Shown: piece by piece, positions 35,762 through 43,914 of the stretch
Layout of the letters: every line of letters starts with the position of its first letter
Numbering within the stretch: the first letter of the stretch is position 1
From: Pseudomonas brassicacearum
GTDB lineage: Bacteria; Pseudomonadota; Gammaproteobacteria; Pseudomonadales; Pseudomonadaceae
Direction of reading: 5' to 3'
Length of the DNA stretch: 64,000 bases
Assembly (NCBI RefSeq): GCF_003732265.1
Contig: NZ_MOBK01000001.1
Coordinates: 310,001 to 374,000, forward strand
Program-made: the position numbers and the translations under genes
Notes under the pieces: generated by a model
Told to the model about the DNA's origin: nothing
Databases searched by the model: none
The model's input: the letters and a program-made list of their open reading frames with translations, nothing else

Positions 35762-36402
35762 CCCATCCCCCTGACGTTCTTGATGACATGGTTCCCCAGT
35801 TTTCGCCGCAATGCATGGATCAGAAACTCCACCGCGTTGCTTTCCACCTCGTTGCCCCAGCCGTAAATCCGGTCTTCGAGTTCACTTCGCGAAAGAATGG
35901 CCCCCGGGCGGATCAATAGGGCTCGCAACAGCGCAAATTCGCGACTGGAGAGTTGGACTTCGGCGATGTCGGCGGTGGAGGCCTGCTTGGAAACCAGGTT
36001 CAACGACACCTCACCGTTATCCAGCAGCGATTGCGCGTTACCACCGCGACGGCGCAGCACCGCGCGCATGCGTGCGAGCAATTCGGCCATGGCAAAGGGT
36101 TTGAGCAGGAAGTCATCCGCGCCACCATCGAGGCCGCGCAGCCGATCGTCCAGGCCATCCCGGGCAGTGATGATCAGCAGCGGCACCGGGTTGTTGCGCT
36201 CGCGAATGGTATCCAGCACATCCAGACCGTCCTTGCCCGGCAGGCCGAGGTCCAGCAGCACCAGGTCATAGGTCTGGGTGTCGAGCGCCGCCAGCGCGGT
36301 GAGGCCGTTTTTCACCCAGTCGGCGGCGTAACTCGCATCCTTGAGCGCACTTTTGATGGCATCCCCAATCATCAAGTCATCTTCGACCAGCAGAATCCGC
36401 AT
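35737..36402 (-). CDS. OmpR/PhoP-family response regulator
   Basis: 221 aa from ATG 36402 (GGAG 6 bases upstream), starting MRILLVEDDLMIGDAIKSAL. Phospho-acceptor Asp51 (LVLLDLGLPG), Thr in LIITARDG and Lys in LLKPFAM. The C-terminal winged helix has LSSREFALLRALL and VEFLIHALRRKLG. Resembles QseB/PmrA/TctD. Partner of the overlapping kinase gene. The upstream membrane-protein and lipoprotein genes are probable targets. Confidence 0.93.
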   Translation of the reverse strand: MRILLVEDDLMIGDAIKSALKDASYAADWVKNGLTALAALDTQTYDLVLLDLGLPGKDGLDVLDTIRERNNPVPLLIITARDGLDDRLRGLDGGADDFLLKPFAMAELLARMRAVLRRRGGNAQSLLDNGEVSLNLVSKQASTADIAEVQLSSREFALLRALLIRPGAILSRSELEDRIYGWGNEVESNAVEFLIHALRRKLGNHVIKNVRGMGWMVSKGV

Positions 36403-36499
36403 GCACCGCTCCGACATTTAAAGGCGTCACGGTGGTCCCCGTCGCGCTCGTATTGAAGCACTTGAACCGGTGTTTGTCCTCCGCCGGTTCCGTGCAGAT

Positions 36500-36937
36500 T
36501 CACTGCTGGCCTTTCATCGAATCGAAAGCCTTGAGCAGGTTGTCCATGGCCGCCTTGCATTCAGCCTGCTTTGGCGCACTGGCGCGCAGCGCATCGAGTG
36601 CGTGGTCAATGGCTTTGTCCAGCACATGCCAGTCTGCGGCGGCCCGGGGTTTGATGCCCGCTTCAGCGGAATCCCAGGAGGTTTCCAGATCCTTGATGCG
36701 AGTCTTGGCGCCGGGCAGATCGTTTTTCCCGACGAGCGCTGTGACGTCGGCAGCGATGTTGCGGAACTCGCTCAGATCGCCCAATTTCGAGCCGGATTGC
36801 GCCGGCGCACTCATGGAGTTGGTCGGCGTGCCGGCACTGAGCTTGTCGGCGGGTTTCGAGCAGCCGGCCAAATTGCCGAGCAGCACCAAAGACGAGATGA
36901 TCGCCACTTGACGAAAAGCCGTTTGGAAGGAGTGCAT
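36500..36937 (-). CDS. Predicted lipoprotein next to the two-component system
   Basis: 145 aa from ATG 36937. Signal peptide with lipobox LGNLAGC (Cys25), then a Ser/Ala/Gly-rich linker and a helical domain ([53 protein letters not shown]). This helical pattern is seen in periplasmic sensors that accompany COG4705 membrane proteins. Function unknown; likely co-transcribed with its neighbours. Confidence 0.75.
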   Translation of the reverse strand: MHSFQTAFRQVAIISSLVLLGNLAGCSKPADKLSAGTPTNSMSAPAQSGSKLGDLSEFRNIAADVTALVGKNDLPGAKTRIKDLETSWDSAEAGIKPRAAADWHVLDKAIDHALDALRASAPKQAECKAAMDNLLKAFDSMKGQQ

Positions 36938-36965
36938 ATTGATTCCTTGGTGGGTGTCTGAACGG

Positions 36966-37730
36966 TTATAGAATGGCGGATTTGCGGATGCCAACGCCGA
37001 TCTGCGCGACAGCCACCAACAGCACAATGACAGTCAGGAAGATCGCGCTGGTCCAGGCAGCCCCCATGCCCAGGCCGCCGTAGATCTTGGCCTGGGTCAG
37101 CAGGTCGCCGAGGGAGGCGCCGAACGGACGGGTGAGGATGTAGGCGACCCAGAAGGTCAGCACCACGTTGGTCCCGAGGCGCCAGGCCAGCAGCGTTGCT
37201 GCAATCAACGCGCCGAAAATCACCGCACCGACGGTGAAGCCCAGCCCGAGCGCTTCCGTGGCCAGATCGCCGGCGGCGGTGCCCAGGGCAAAGGTGCAGA
37301 GCACGGTGGACCAGTAGAATAGTTCGCGCCGCGGCGTGTTGATTTCGCGAATCGACAGGTTGTGTTCCATGCGGAACCAGATCAGGAAATTCAACGCCAA
37401 CAGCACCGAAAACACCGCCGTGCTGACATACAGGCTGATGTCGAGCATGTCGGTCATGATGTCTGTGATCTGAGTGCCGACGATGCTCACCAACACCACG
37501 GTCAACCAGTAGATCCAGGGCGAATAGGCTGTTTTGCGCATTTGCAGGAATAGCGCGCACGCCAGCAGCAGCGCCATACCGATGCTGGTCCAGCCAGCGC
37601 CGAACCCCGCGTCCACGGCAAGGAAGTCGGCGCCGGTTTCCCCCACGGTGGTCGACAGAATCTTGATCACCCAGAAAGACAGCGTCACTTCGGGCACTTT
37701 ATTGAGCCATCCGGCTCTGACGTGATTCAT
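36966..37730 (-). CDS. COG4705-type polytopic membrane protein
   Basis: 254 aa with about eight membrane segments, starting with [20 protein letters not shown] followed by [16 protein letters not shown]. The family is conserved in Proteobacteria and commonly lies beside two-component genes. No transport substrate is established. First gene of the leftward cluster membrane protein, lipoprotein, response regulator, kinase. Confidence 0.8.
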   Translation of the reverse strand: MNHVRAGWLNKVPEVTLSFWVIKILSTTVGETGADFLAVDAGFGAGWTSIGMALLLACALFLQMRKTAYSPWIYWLTVVLVSIVGTQITDIMTDMLDISLYVSTAVFSVLLALNFLIWFRMEHNLSIREINTPRRELFYWSTVLCTFALGTAAGDLATEALGLGFTVGAVIFGALIAATLLAWRLGTNVVLTFWVAYILTRPFGASLGDLLTQAKIYGGLGMGAAWTSAIFLTVIVLLVAVAQIGVGIRKSAIL

Positions 37731-38129
37731 GCTGGTAGCCTCTCCTGAACTGCGCTGAATTTGCGTAGAAAAGAAGATACGGATAAAAACTTAGCTAAGA
37801 CTGAGGGCGTTGACGTGTTCGCTAATTGTCTATTCGGAGAGCTTCTAATGCCGGCCCAATCTTGATCTGAGCTCTATGATAATTTCAAATGTCGAACTGC
37901 GGTATTTGGCCGGATTGTTGCCTTTCGCGAAGGGCAGCAAAGGGTCGACTTCTGCCCTTCAGTCATGAAGACCGGGGAACATCAGTGCACTTAACTTTCA
38001 GAATGCTGGATAGAAAAGCGAGCACATCGCGCTAACCCTTCCGGCATGGGCTAGATTGTCATATGTGCATCTCCACCGACTCTGGCGTGGCCATTGTTTT
38101 AGGAGACGTGCTGGTCACGGGAGGCTGCT
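37731..38129. other. Divergent intergenic region
   Basis: Contains CTTAGCTAAG (37790-37799), a short palindrome in the promoter region of the membrane-protein gene that could be a response-regulator site. It also holds one partial copy of the GGGTCGACTTCTGCCCTTC dispersed repeat (about 37942). No gene seen. Confidence 0.4.
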
Positions 38130-38441
38130 ATGCATTACCCAAGATTGGTTGAGTCGGACAGTCGAATCAGTGATAAGGATTTTGCCGCCCTTCTGGAGAG
38201 CGGTCTGATAGCTAATGATCCGAGCGTATTGGTTGCTGCACTGGGCACAATTGCACGAGACAGAGGAATGAGTCGGCTCGCTCGCGAGACCGGAATTAGT
38301 AGAGCCACGCTGTACCGGGCATTTTCTAAGGATGGTGACCCGAACCTTTCTATCGTTCTGAAAGTGGCCACGGCCTTGGGTATAAAAGTTAAGATCACTG
38401 TCGCAACCATTCCCAGAAATGGACACGGTTCAGGGATGTAA
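38130..38441 (+). CDS. HTH protein, antitoxin-like (putative addiction module antidote family)
   Basis: 103 aa; GGAGG 5 bases before the ATG. Core HTH: MSRLARETGISRATLYRAFS followed by KDGDPNLSIVLKVATALGIK, the signature of the HigA-like antidote family. The N-terminal DFAALLESGLIANDPSVLVA segment fits the same family. No RelE-type toxin gene lies on either side, so it is an orphan. Its 3' two-thirds is duplicated at 42640. Confidence 0.8.
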   Translation: MHYPRLVESDSRISDKDFAALLESGLIANDPSVLVAALGTIARDRGMSRLARETGISRATLYRAFSKDGDPNLSIVLKVATALGIKVKITVATIPRNGHGSGM

Positions 38442-38545
38442 TCACCATGGCAAAAAGCATGCAGACCACGCACAAACCCGTCCATTGAACGTCGCCTATG
38501 GGTCGACTCCTGCCCTTCACGACTGGCAGAAATCGGCCAGAAGCA
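38265..38545 (+). repeat. Direct repeat copy A (HTH gene 3' part and flank)
   Basis: From AGGAATGAGTCGGCT to the end of the dispersed GGGTCGACT repeat, this segment recurs at 42636-42905 in the same orientation with high identity. Confidence 0.85.
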
Positions 38546-38707
38546 CTCATTCAATATCGGATTTTGTTTTGCCAGACAGATTGGGAGCGATTCAGGTTGG
38601 CGTTACATTGCGAGCCCAGAAAATCTCTTAGTGGAAAACAGTGACGCGTCCCTCTACGCCCCTCAGGCCCAATGATAGAATCCTGTTTTGAAAAAGGAGT
38701 TTCATCT

Positions 38708-39088
38708 GTGGAGGCTGGAAAAAAGAGTTGCCCATATTGCGCGGAAGTCATCATGGCTGAAGCCATCATCTGCAAACACTGCAAATCTGACGTCGGGCAA
38801 AAAATACACATCCCACCTGGATGGCCGCTACCGTCAGAAAAGAGAATCTGCCTGGACAGCAAGATCGTCATCGGAATCATTATCGCCATCACCTTGTGCC
38901 TGGCTTTCGGCTTTTACGTCAGCAACACATCGGAAGACAAGGAAATAACGCAGGTCCGAGAGGCCGCCGAACGATGCCGCGAGGAAGTAAACAGCTACTC
39001 CGGGCCGGCAGTCGGGAAAAACGTTATCGCAGAAGTTTGTCGAAAACTGGAGGTCGAACTCCGCAAGAGTTCGGGCCACGCGCTATAG
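38708..39088 (+). CDS. Zinc-ribbon membrane protein
   Basis: 126 aa from a GTG start at 38708, 8 bases after AGGAG; the upstream in-frame ATG at 38672 lacks a ribosome site. SCPYCAEVI and ICKHCKSDVG form a four-cysteine zinc ribbon. A single membrane segment follows (IVIGIIIAITLCLAFGFYV), then a charged helical domain with two cysteines (AERCREEVNS, AEVCRKLEV). Unknown role. Followed by a terminator. Confidence 0.65.
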   Translation: MEAGKKSCPYCAEVIMAEAIICKHCKSDVGQKIHIPPGWPLPSEKRICLDSKIVIGIIIAITLCLAFGFYVSNTSEDKEITQVREAAERCREEVNSYSGPAVGKNVIAEVCRKLEVELRKSSGHAL

Positions 39089-39103
39089 GAAAAGCCGATT
39101 CCG

Positions 39104-39129
39104 AAGCCCGCCCATTGAGCGGGTTTTTA
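39104..39129 (+). terminator. Terminator after the zinc-ribbon gene
   Basis: AGCCCGC CCATTGA GCGGGTT followed by T-run. Confidence 0.8.
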
Positions 39130-39188
39130 CCCTTGGCACCAGGCAACAATCGGCCAAATCAGTCGATGCTGACAGGCAGCTATGGGTC

Positions 39189-39348
39189 CAGGCTGTGTGA
39201 AAACGTTTTAGCGCAAGTTTGAAAGTCAGAATCGAAACGAAAATCGCGCTCCTACGTAAGTTTCAGGGCTGTTAACTAACCAAGCGCCCACAGATTTTAC
39301 GTAGTAACGCAGACTACAAAACGGTGCATGAGTTTTCACAAAGCCTGA
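39189..39348. mobile_element. Short element with terminal inverted repeats
   Basis: About 160 bases bounded by CAGGCTGTGTGAAAAC at the left and GTTTTCACAAAGCCTG at the right (one mismatch). No ORF inside. A MITE-like element of a different family from those at 31591 and 41201. Confidence 0.55.
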
Positions 39349-39445
39349 GCCCAAACCGGTCGGCAGTGGCGGACGGTAAGCGGAAGGAAAACGGTTTGTT
39401 AAAGGCTGTCTCCTGCGCTGATTAGGCTATCGCTTACCAGCAGCC

Positions 39446-40612
39446 CTAGGCCGCTTGCGTCGCTTGGGCCTGACGCACCACCGCCGCCAGCCGCTTGAGC
39501 CCTTCGCCCAGTCGTGCAGGGTCAATGTGGCTGAAGTTCAGGCGCAGATGCCCCGAATTATTGTCCGGTTCGGGGAAGAACGGCTCACCCGGCATGAACG
39601 CCACATCCGCCGCCAGCGCAGCCTTGAGAAGTGTGCGGGTATCCAGCGGCTGCTTGAGCGTCAGCCAGAAAAACAGCCCACCCTGCGGCACATTCCAATC
39701 CGCCAGATCGGAAAAGTGTGTTTCCAATGCAGCCTGAAATGCATCCCGACGAACCCGGTAAAAGTCCCGCAACTCGCTCAGGTGATGCTGGAGTTTCTCG
39801 GTGCCGATCCATTGCAGCGCTTGCCACTGACCCACTCGATTGGTGTGCAGATCGGACGATTGTTTGAGCCTCAGCAAATGCGGGAACAGGTCTGGACTGG
39901 CGATCAGGTAGCCGACCCGCAACCCTGGCAAAAGGGTTTTCGATACGGTGCCGGTGTAGATCCAGCTGGCCTTTTTCAAGCGGCTGACAATCGGCGTGGC
40001 GCTGCCGCCGTCGAAGGTCAGCTCGCGGTAAGGCTCGTCTTCGATCAGGGTCACGCCGAACTCATCCAGCAAGACTGCCACGGAATCACGTTTGGCTTCG
40101 CTGTAGCGCACGGCCGACGGGTTCTGGAAGGTCGGAATCAAGTAGATGAACGCCGGACGGTTTTTTTCCAGACGGGTGCGCAGTTCCTTCAGGTTCAGAC
40201 CATCAGCCTCCAGCGGGACGGTGATGCAATCGGCGCCGAACAGCTGAAAAATCTGCAACGCCGCTAGGTAGGTCGGCGCTTCCAGCAGGATATCGGTGCC
40301 TTTGTCGATGTAGAGCTTGGCCGCCAGATCGAGGGTTTGCTGGGAGCCGCTGACCACAAGCACCTGACTTGCCTCGCACGGCACACCCAGCGCTCGCGCC
40401 TCGGTAGCCAGGGCTTCACGCAGCCCCGGTTCGCCTTCGCTCATGCCGTATTGGCCCATGGAAATGGGCATCTGGCCCCACTCGACTTTCGGCAGCATGG
40501 CTTCGGCCGGTAGGCCGCCGGCGAACGACATCACTTCCGGGCGCTGGGCAGCGGCTAGGATTTCACGGATCAAAGAACTTTTAAGGCGCGAGACACGTTC
40601 GGAAAAAGCCAT
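39446..40612 (-). CDS. Class I/MocR-like PLP-dependent aminotransferase
   Basis: 388 aa from ATG 40612 (MAFSERVSRLKSSLIREIL); an in-frame TTG at 40651 is an alternative start. Contains SFAGGLPAEAMLP, YGMSEGEPGLREAL, PTFQNPSAVRYSEAKR and the PLP lysine in GTVSKTLLPGLRVGY, then SHLRLNFS-like NSGHLRLNFSHID at the end. Related to 2-aminoadipate/aromatic aminotransferases (LysN type). Divergent from a MarR gene with paired operators between. Confidence 0.88.
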   Translation of the reverse strand: MAFSERVSRLKSSLIREILAAAQRPEVMSFAGGLPAEAMLPKVEWGQMPISMGQYGMSEGEPGLREALATEARALGVPCEASQVLVVSGSQQTLDLAAKLYIDKGTDILLEAPTYLAALQIFQLFGADCITVPLEADGLNLKELRTRLEKNRPAFIYLIPTFQNPSAVRYSEAKRDSVAVLLDEFGVTLIEDEPYRELTFDGGSATPIVSRLKKASWIYTGTVSKTLLPGLRVGYLIASPDLFPHLLRLKQSSDLHTNRVGQWQALQWIGTEKLQHHLSELRDFYRVRRDAFQAALETHFSDLADWNVPQGGLFFWLTLKQPLDTRTLLKAALAADVAFMPGEPFFPEPDNNSGHLRLNFSHIDPARLGEGLKRLAAVVRQAQATQAA

Positions 40613-40646
40613 TGCGGTCACCGGTAGCGAGGTCTGAGGAAAATGA

Positions 40647-40703
40647 GTCAAACTGGTTGACCGAAATTACGATAGCCCGGGCGAATATGTCAACATGCTT
40701 GAC
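40647..40703. promoter_or_regulatory. Twin palindromes GTCAA-N5-TTGAC, probable MarR operators
   Basis: Perfect dyads at 40647-40661 and 40689-40703, with centres 42 bases apart (four helical turns). The right one overlaps the marR start codon and the left lies just upstream of the aminotransferase start. This geometry suits one dimer per site repressing both divergent genes. Confidence 0.7.
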
Positions 40704-41141
40704 CTAAAAGATCACGGTACCCAGCAACAGGCCATGGAAGCGTTTTTCTTCGGCTATCAGGCTTTCACCGCGAAGGCCGACGAAATGCTCGAGCGGCGCG
40801 GCTTGAGCCGGGTGCACCAACGCATCGTATTTTTTATCGCTCGCTACCCGAATCTGAGCGTCAAGGAACTGCTGGCATTGCTCAACGTGACCAAGCAGGC
40901 GCTGAACATTCCGCTGCGTCAGTTGGTGGAAATGCATCTGGTGAACAGCGCCGCGTCGCAGACCGACAAGCGTAAGCGGCTGCTGGAACTGACCGATGAT
41001 GGTGCGCGTTTCGAGCAATCGTTGCGGCGCGAGCAGGTGAAATTGCTGGAGCGGGTGTTCGCCGAGGCCGGGGAGACGGCTGTGAATGGATGGTTGGCGG
41101 TGAATCTGGCGTTGGGGAAAACCCAAGTGCCAGCCGAATAA
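40695..41141 (+). CDS. MarR-family transcriptional regulator
   Basis: 148 aa. The winged HTH spans RVHQRIVFFIARYPNLSVKE, LLALLNVTKQALNIPLRQLV and the wing SQTDKRKRLLELTDDG. The start is at the ATG inside the right palindrome, with only a weak ribosome site; Met14 is an alternative. It probably represses itself and the divergent aminotransferase gene through the twin GTCAA-N5-TTGAC sites. Confidence 0.88.
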   Translation: MLDLKDHGTQQQAMEAFFFGYQAFTAKADEMLERRGLSRVHQRIVFFIARYPNLSVKELLALLNVTKQALNIPLRQLVEMHLVNSAASQTDKRKRLLELTDDGARFEQSLRREQVKLLERVFAEAGETAVNGWLAVNLALGKTQVPAE

Positions 41142-41200
41142 CTCTCGTACCTACGCAGAGTGATGTTAGCGGCTGCGCAGTACCCATAACGTGACTGAAC

Positions 41201-41406
41201 GACTGCTTTTGGCCGATGCTGTTGAAAAAGTCGGTTTTTCCAGACTGCCCGCATACGGATCGCTGAAAACTCCTTTTTTGCGCGCCGCTACGCGAAATCT
41301 GACCCCGGAATCCTCCGATCAAAGTAAAGATTTCAATCTCAAGCGCGTACTTTTCTTTCGTGGAAACCATGGCCGACTTTTTCAACAGAATCGGCCAAAA
41401 GCAGTC
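41201..41406. mobile_element. MITE-like element, copy 2
   Basis: 206 bases with 34-base terminal inverted repeats differing at one position, starting GACTGCTTTTGGCCGATGCT at 41201 and mirrored at 41372-41405. No ORF. Interior related to copy 1 at 31591-31786. The best-preserved copy in the window. Confidence 0.8.
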
Positions 41407-41479
41407 GTCGGACGCTCCAGAATATCCGGGATGATTCACTTCTCATTCACAACCATGCATGGATTCTAATGAACTACAG

Positions 41480-41770
41480 TCAACCGTTTTCGATGACGGT
41501 GTTCCTGCATTTATCTAAGGCCTCTTGGTGAGCCAAGATGATTTTCGCACCCATCGAAGTGAAATCCGTATGGTCAACCAGCACACCCGCATGGACACCC
41601 CATGCAAAACCTCGCGCGATTGAAACGTGCTCTAGAATGGCCAGTTCCGTGCGGGCCTGAATGATGTTTTCCAGCGCCGTCTCCCAAGCGCATTGCAGCG
41701 ATTCCGTCAGCAAACGCACAGAGAGTGGGTCGATCGAGTCTATGGGGGATAATTCGTTTACGCGCTGCAT
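41480..41770 (-). CDS. Hypothetical protein
   Basis: 96 aa: VNELSPIDSIDPLSVRLLTE, then AWETALENIIQARTELAILE and WGVHAGVLVDHTDFTSMGAK. Mixed helical, cytoplasmic. No family recognised. It lies between a MITE-like element and the prophage edge; possibly accessory. Confidence 0.5.
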   Translation of the reverse strand: MQRVNELSPIDSIDPLSVRLLTESLQCAWETALENIIQARTELAILEHVSIARGFAWGVHAGVLVDHTDFTSMGAKIILAHQEALDKCRNTVIENG

Positions 41771-41840
41771 ATGGGCGCTTCCTGTTTAAGTTGGGCATCG
41801 TACGGCTGTTTATCAAGAAAGCTTATCGTTAATCGATTGG

Positions 41841-41999
41841 TTATCTCATCTGCCACAGGATTACGCGAAAGCTCACAACCAAACCGAATGTGAAGATCGC
41901 AAATCCACAGGTAATGCCGAGCAGTAGAGGATGTTTCCACAAGGCGCTAATCTCCGGCTTTGATGCATCAATGAATGCTGCCTCTAACCATCGAAGCAA
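41841..41999 (-). CDS. Possible small membrane protein
   Basis: About 52 codons from a TTG at 41999: LLRWLEAAFIDASKPEISAL, then a clear hydrophobic segment (LLLGITCGFAIFTFGLVVSF) and RVILWQMR. No strong ribosome site. May be a real small membrane peptide or the tail of a broken membrane-protein gene. Confidence 0.3.
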   Translation of the reverse strand: MLRWLEAAFIDASKPEISALWKHPLLLGITCGFAIFTFGLVVSFRVILWQMR

Positions 42000-42182
42000 A
42001 ATCCACGCCAGTAGGCCACGTCAGCGCCACGCTTCGTGGCACCGCGATAAACCCGCCACGTCATTTCACCAGACATCAATTTTCCTTTAGGACCATGCCC
42101 CAAAAACGGGGGCTATCACTTACCTATGGTGCTGAATGCCATATAAACCCGCCGATTACCCATAACGCCGCTTATGTTCAAC

Positions 42183-42218
42183 AGGCCCCCCCTCAGCCAG
42201 GTGCGGGGGCCTTTTTGA
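42183..42218 (+). terminator. Terminator upstream of the 92-aa gene
   Basis: AGGCCCCC...GGGGGCCT with T5 following. Confidence 0.8.
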
Positions 42219-42317
42219 TGGGCCACGGACACCAGCCCCCTGATGACTGGTCTACCATCCTTCCGTGGTCTGGTTTTACGTGCAGACCGCCACTGACTCG
42301 AAAACGGAGATCCCACC

Positions 42318-42596
42318 ATGCCCCGTTCACCCGCACCGATCCTGGCCGATCAGCTACCGCCACCGACGCCGCCCCTGCCAGGCTCCCTGCAAGAAGCCTG
42401 GCAGCACATCGCGAACCGCCTGGAGCAGGCCGGCGATTGGAGCGCCCTGGAGCGTCGCACCGCGCACGCACAAGGCTGGGGCGCGGCATTGAGTCAGGCG
42501 CAAGTGATCGACCTCGACACCTTCCACGCCCTGGTGCGCGTGCGCGAAGACCTGCATGCGCGCGTCACGCAGCGCCTGCTAGAGGCCGAGCAATGA
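42318..42596 (+). CDS. Hypothetical protein at the prophage edge
   Basis: 92 aa with CGGAG 8 bases before the ATG. A Pro-rich start (PRSPAPILADQLPPPTPPLP) is followed by helices EAWQHIANRLEQAGDWSALE and DTFHALVRVREDLHARVTQR. Its TGA overlaps the ATG of a second ORF (ATGA). Unknown function; probably an accessory operon cut by the duplication at 42636. Confidence 0.55.
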   Translation: MPRSPAPILADQLPPPTPPLPGSLQEAWQHIANRLEQAGDWSALERRTAHAQGWGAALSQAQVIDLDTFHALVRVREDLHARVTQRLLEAEQ

Positions 42597-42637
42597 CTGG
42601 TCACGACCAACACGACCCGCTGGCCGCACTGAACTAG
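42593..42637 (+). pseudogene. Truncated ORF ending at the duplication junction
   Basis: Translationally coupled to the preceding gene, it reads MTGHDQHDPLAALN and stops at a TAG supplied at the join with repeat copy B. The natural continuation has been lost. Confidence 0.5.
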
Positions 42638-42905
42638 GAATGAGCCGGCTTTCTCGCGAGACCGGAATTAGTAGAGCCACGCTGTACCGGGCATTTTCTA
42701 AGGATGGTGATCCGAACCTTTCTATCGTTCTGAAAGTGGCCACGGCCTTAGGCATCAAAGTCAAGATCGTTGTCGCAACTGTTCCCGGAAATGGAGGCAG
42801 TTCAGGGATATACACACCACGGCAAAAAGCAGCTAAACGTGTGAGTCCGTCCGATGAACGTCGCCTATGGGTCGACTTCTGCCTCTCGTGATGGGCAGAA
42901 ACGAC
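42636..42905 (+). repeat. Direct repeat copy B with truncated HTH gene
   Basis: Begins AGGAATGAGCCGGCT and parallels 38265-38545. The coding part (42640-42891) keeps MSRLSRETGISRATLYRAFS and KVATALGIKVKI but lacks the first 45 residues of the parent and has an altered C-terminus. Probably a non-functional antitoxin fragment. Confidence 0.85.
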
Positions 42906-42918
42906 CTAGGCTGTTACG

Positions 42919-43713
42919 TCAAAATAGTCCTCCCAACGCTGCTGGCTCCCAGTTCATGATCACCAGTTCGCCACTGACATCAGCCTTGCCTTGCCGCTGA
43001 TTCGTCGTGGTGTAGCGGATGTCCAGCTTTTCGAAGTGAAAGCCTTCGAACACCCGGCGGGTATCCGGATGGTCATTGATGCTGACCATCACCCTGCCCT
43101 TGCAGCGGCGCATGAAGTCGGCCATTCGCTCGTAGTTCTCAAACGGAAAATCCACCCCATACCCGGCGGTCTGCCAGTACGGCGGGTCCATATAATGGAA
43201 GGTGTGGGCACGGTCATAGCGTTCGGCACATTCCAGCCACGGCAGGTTCTCGACGTAGGTACCGGACAGGCGTTGCCAGGCAGCCGATAGGTTTTCCTCA
43301 ATCCGTAGCAGGTTGATCGCTGGGCCGGTGGTGGCAGTACCGAACGTCTGCCCGGACACCTTGCCGGCGAAGGCATGGTGCTGCAGATAAAAGAATCGTG
43401 CAGCGCGTTGGATGTCGGTGAGGGTTTCAACGCGGGTCATTTTCTGCCATTCAAACACCTGACGCGAACTGAGCGCCCACTTGAACTGACGCACGAACTC
43501 CTCAAGGTGGTTCTGCACCACGCGGTAAAGGGTCACCAAGTCGCCGTTGATGTCGTTGAGCACCTCCACCGGCGCGGCCTGGGGTCGCATAAAGTAAAGC
43601 GCAGCACCTCCGGCAAAGACCTCGACGTAGCATTCGTGAGGGGGAAACAGGGGGATGAGGCGATCGGCCAGGCGGCGTTTGCCGCCCATCCAAGGGATGA
43701 TAGGGGTAGACAT
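42919..43713 (-). CDS. D12-class adenine-N6 DNA methyltransferase, phage-borne
   Basis: 264 aa from ATG 43713 (MSTPIIPWMGGKRRLADRL). The SAM-binding motif PWMGGKR and VEVFAGGAALYF, and the catalytic DPPY (FHYMDPPYWQT), are intact. It methylates adenine in a short site, likely protecting phage DNA from host restriction. No endonuclease gene is adjacent, so it is an orphan methylase. It sits downstream of gpD where lysis genes often lie. Confidence 0.92.
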   Translation of the reverse strand: MSTPIIPWMGGKRRLADRLIPLFPPHECYVEVFAGGAALYFMRPQAAPVEVLNDINGDLVTLYRVVQNHLEEFVRQFKWALSSRQVFEWQKMTRVETLTDIQRAARFFYLQHHAFAGKVSGQTFGTATTGPAINLLRIEENLSAAWQRLSGTYVENLPWLECAERYDRAHTFHYMDPPYWQTAGYGVDFPFENYERMADFMRRCKGRVMVSINDHPDTRRVFEGFHFEKLDIRYTTTNQRQGKADVSGELVIMNWEPAALGGLF

Positions 43714-43820
43714 GGGTAGCAAGACCTTTACTGTATAAATAAACAGGTGCTAGGCTCGTTCTGCTTTGTGCACAGAGCAGGAGCCTTGGCGGGACTTGCA
43801 GGGACAATCTGCGGGGACGG

Positions 43821-43855
43821 TGGCCAGGCTGAATGTTGACGCATTCAGCTTGGCC
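43821..43855. other. Strong hairpin between gpD and the methylase
   Basis: GGCC-A-GGCTGAATG ... CATTCAGC-TTGGCC with a short loop and no T-run. May stop or protect the late transcript. Confidence 0.5.
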
Positions 43856-43914
43856 GCTCCTTTACTTTGAAATTAAAACCTCGTTGACCTGGGACAACTC
43901 ACGCGCCCGGGCCA

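Noticed and set aside
43713-43844. Small Com-like ORF upstream of the adenine methylase
   Set aside because: The ATG at 43844 has a GGAG-like site, but its translation lacks the zinc cysteines and is out of frame with the methylase.
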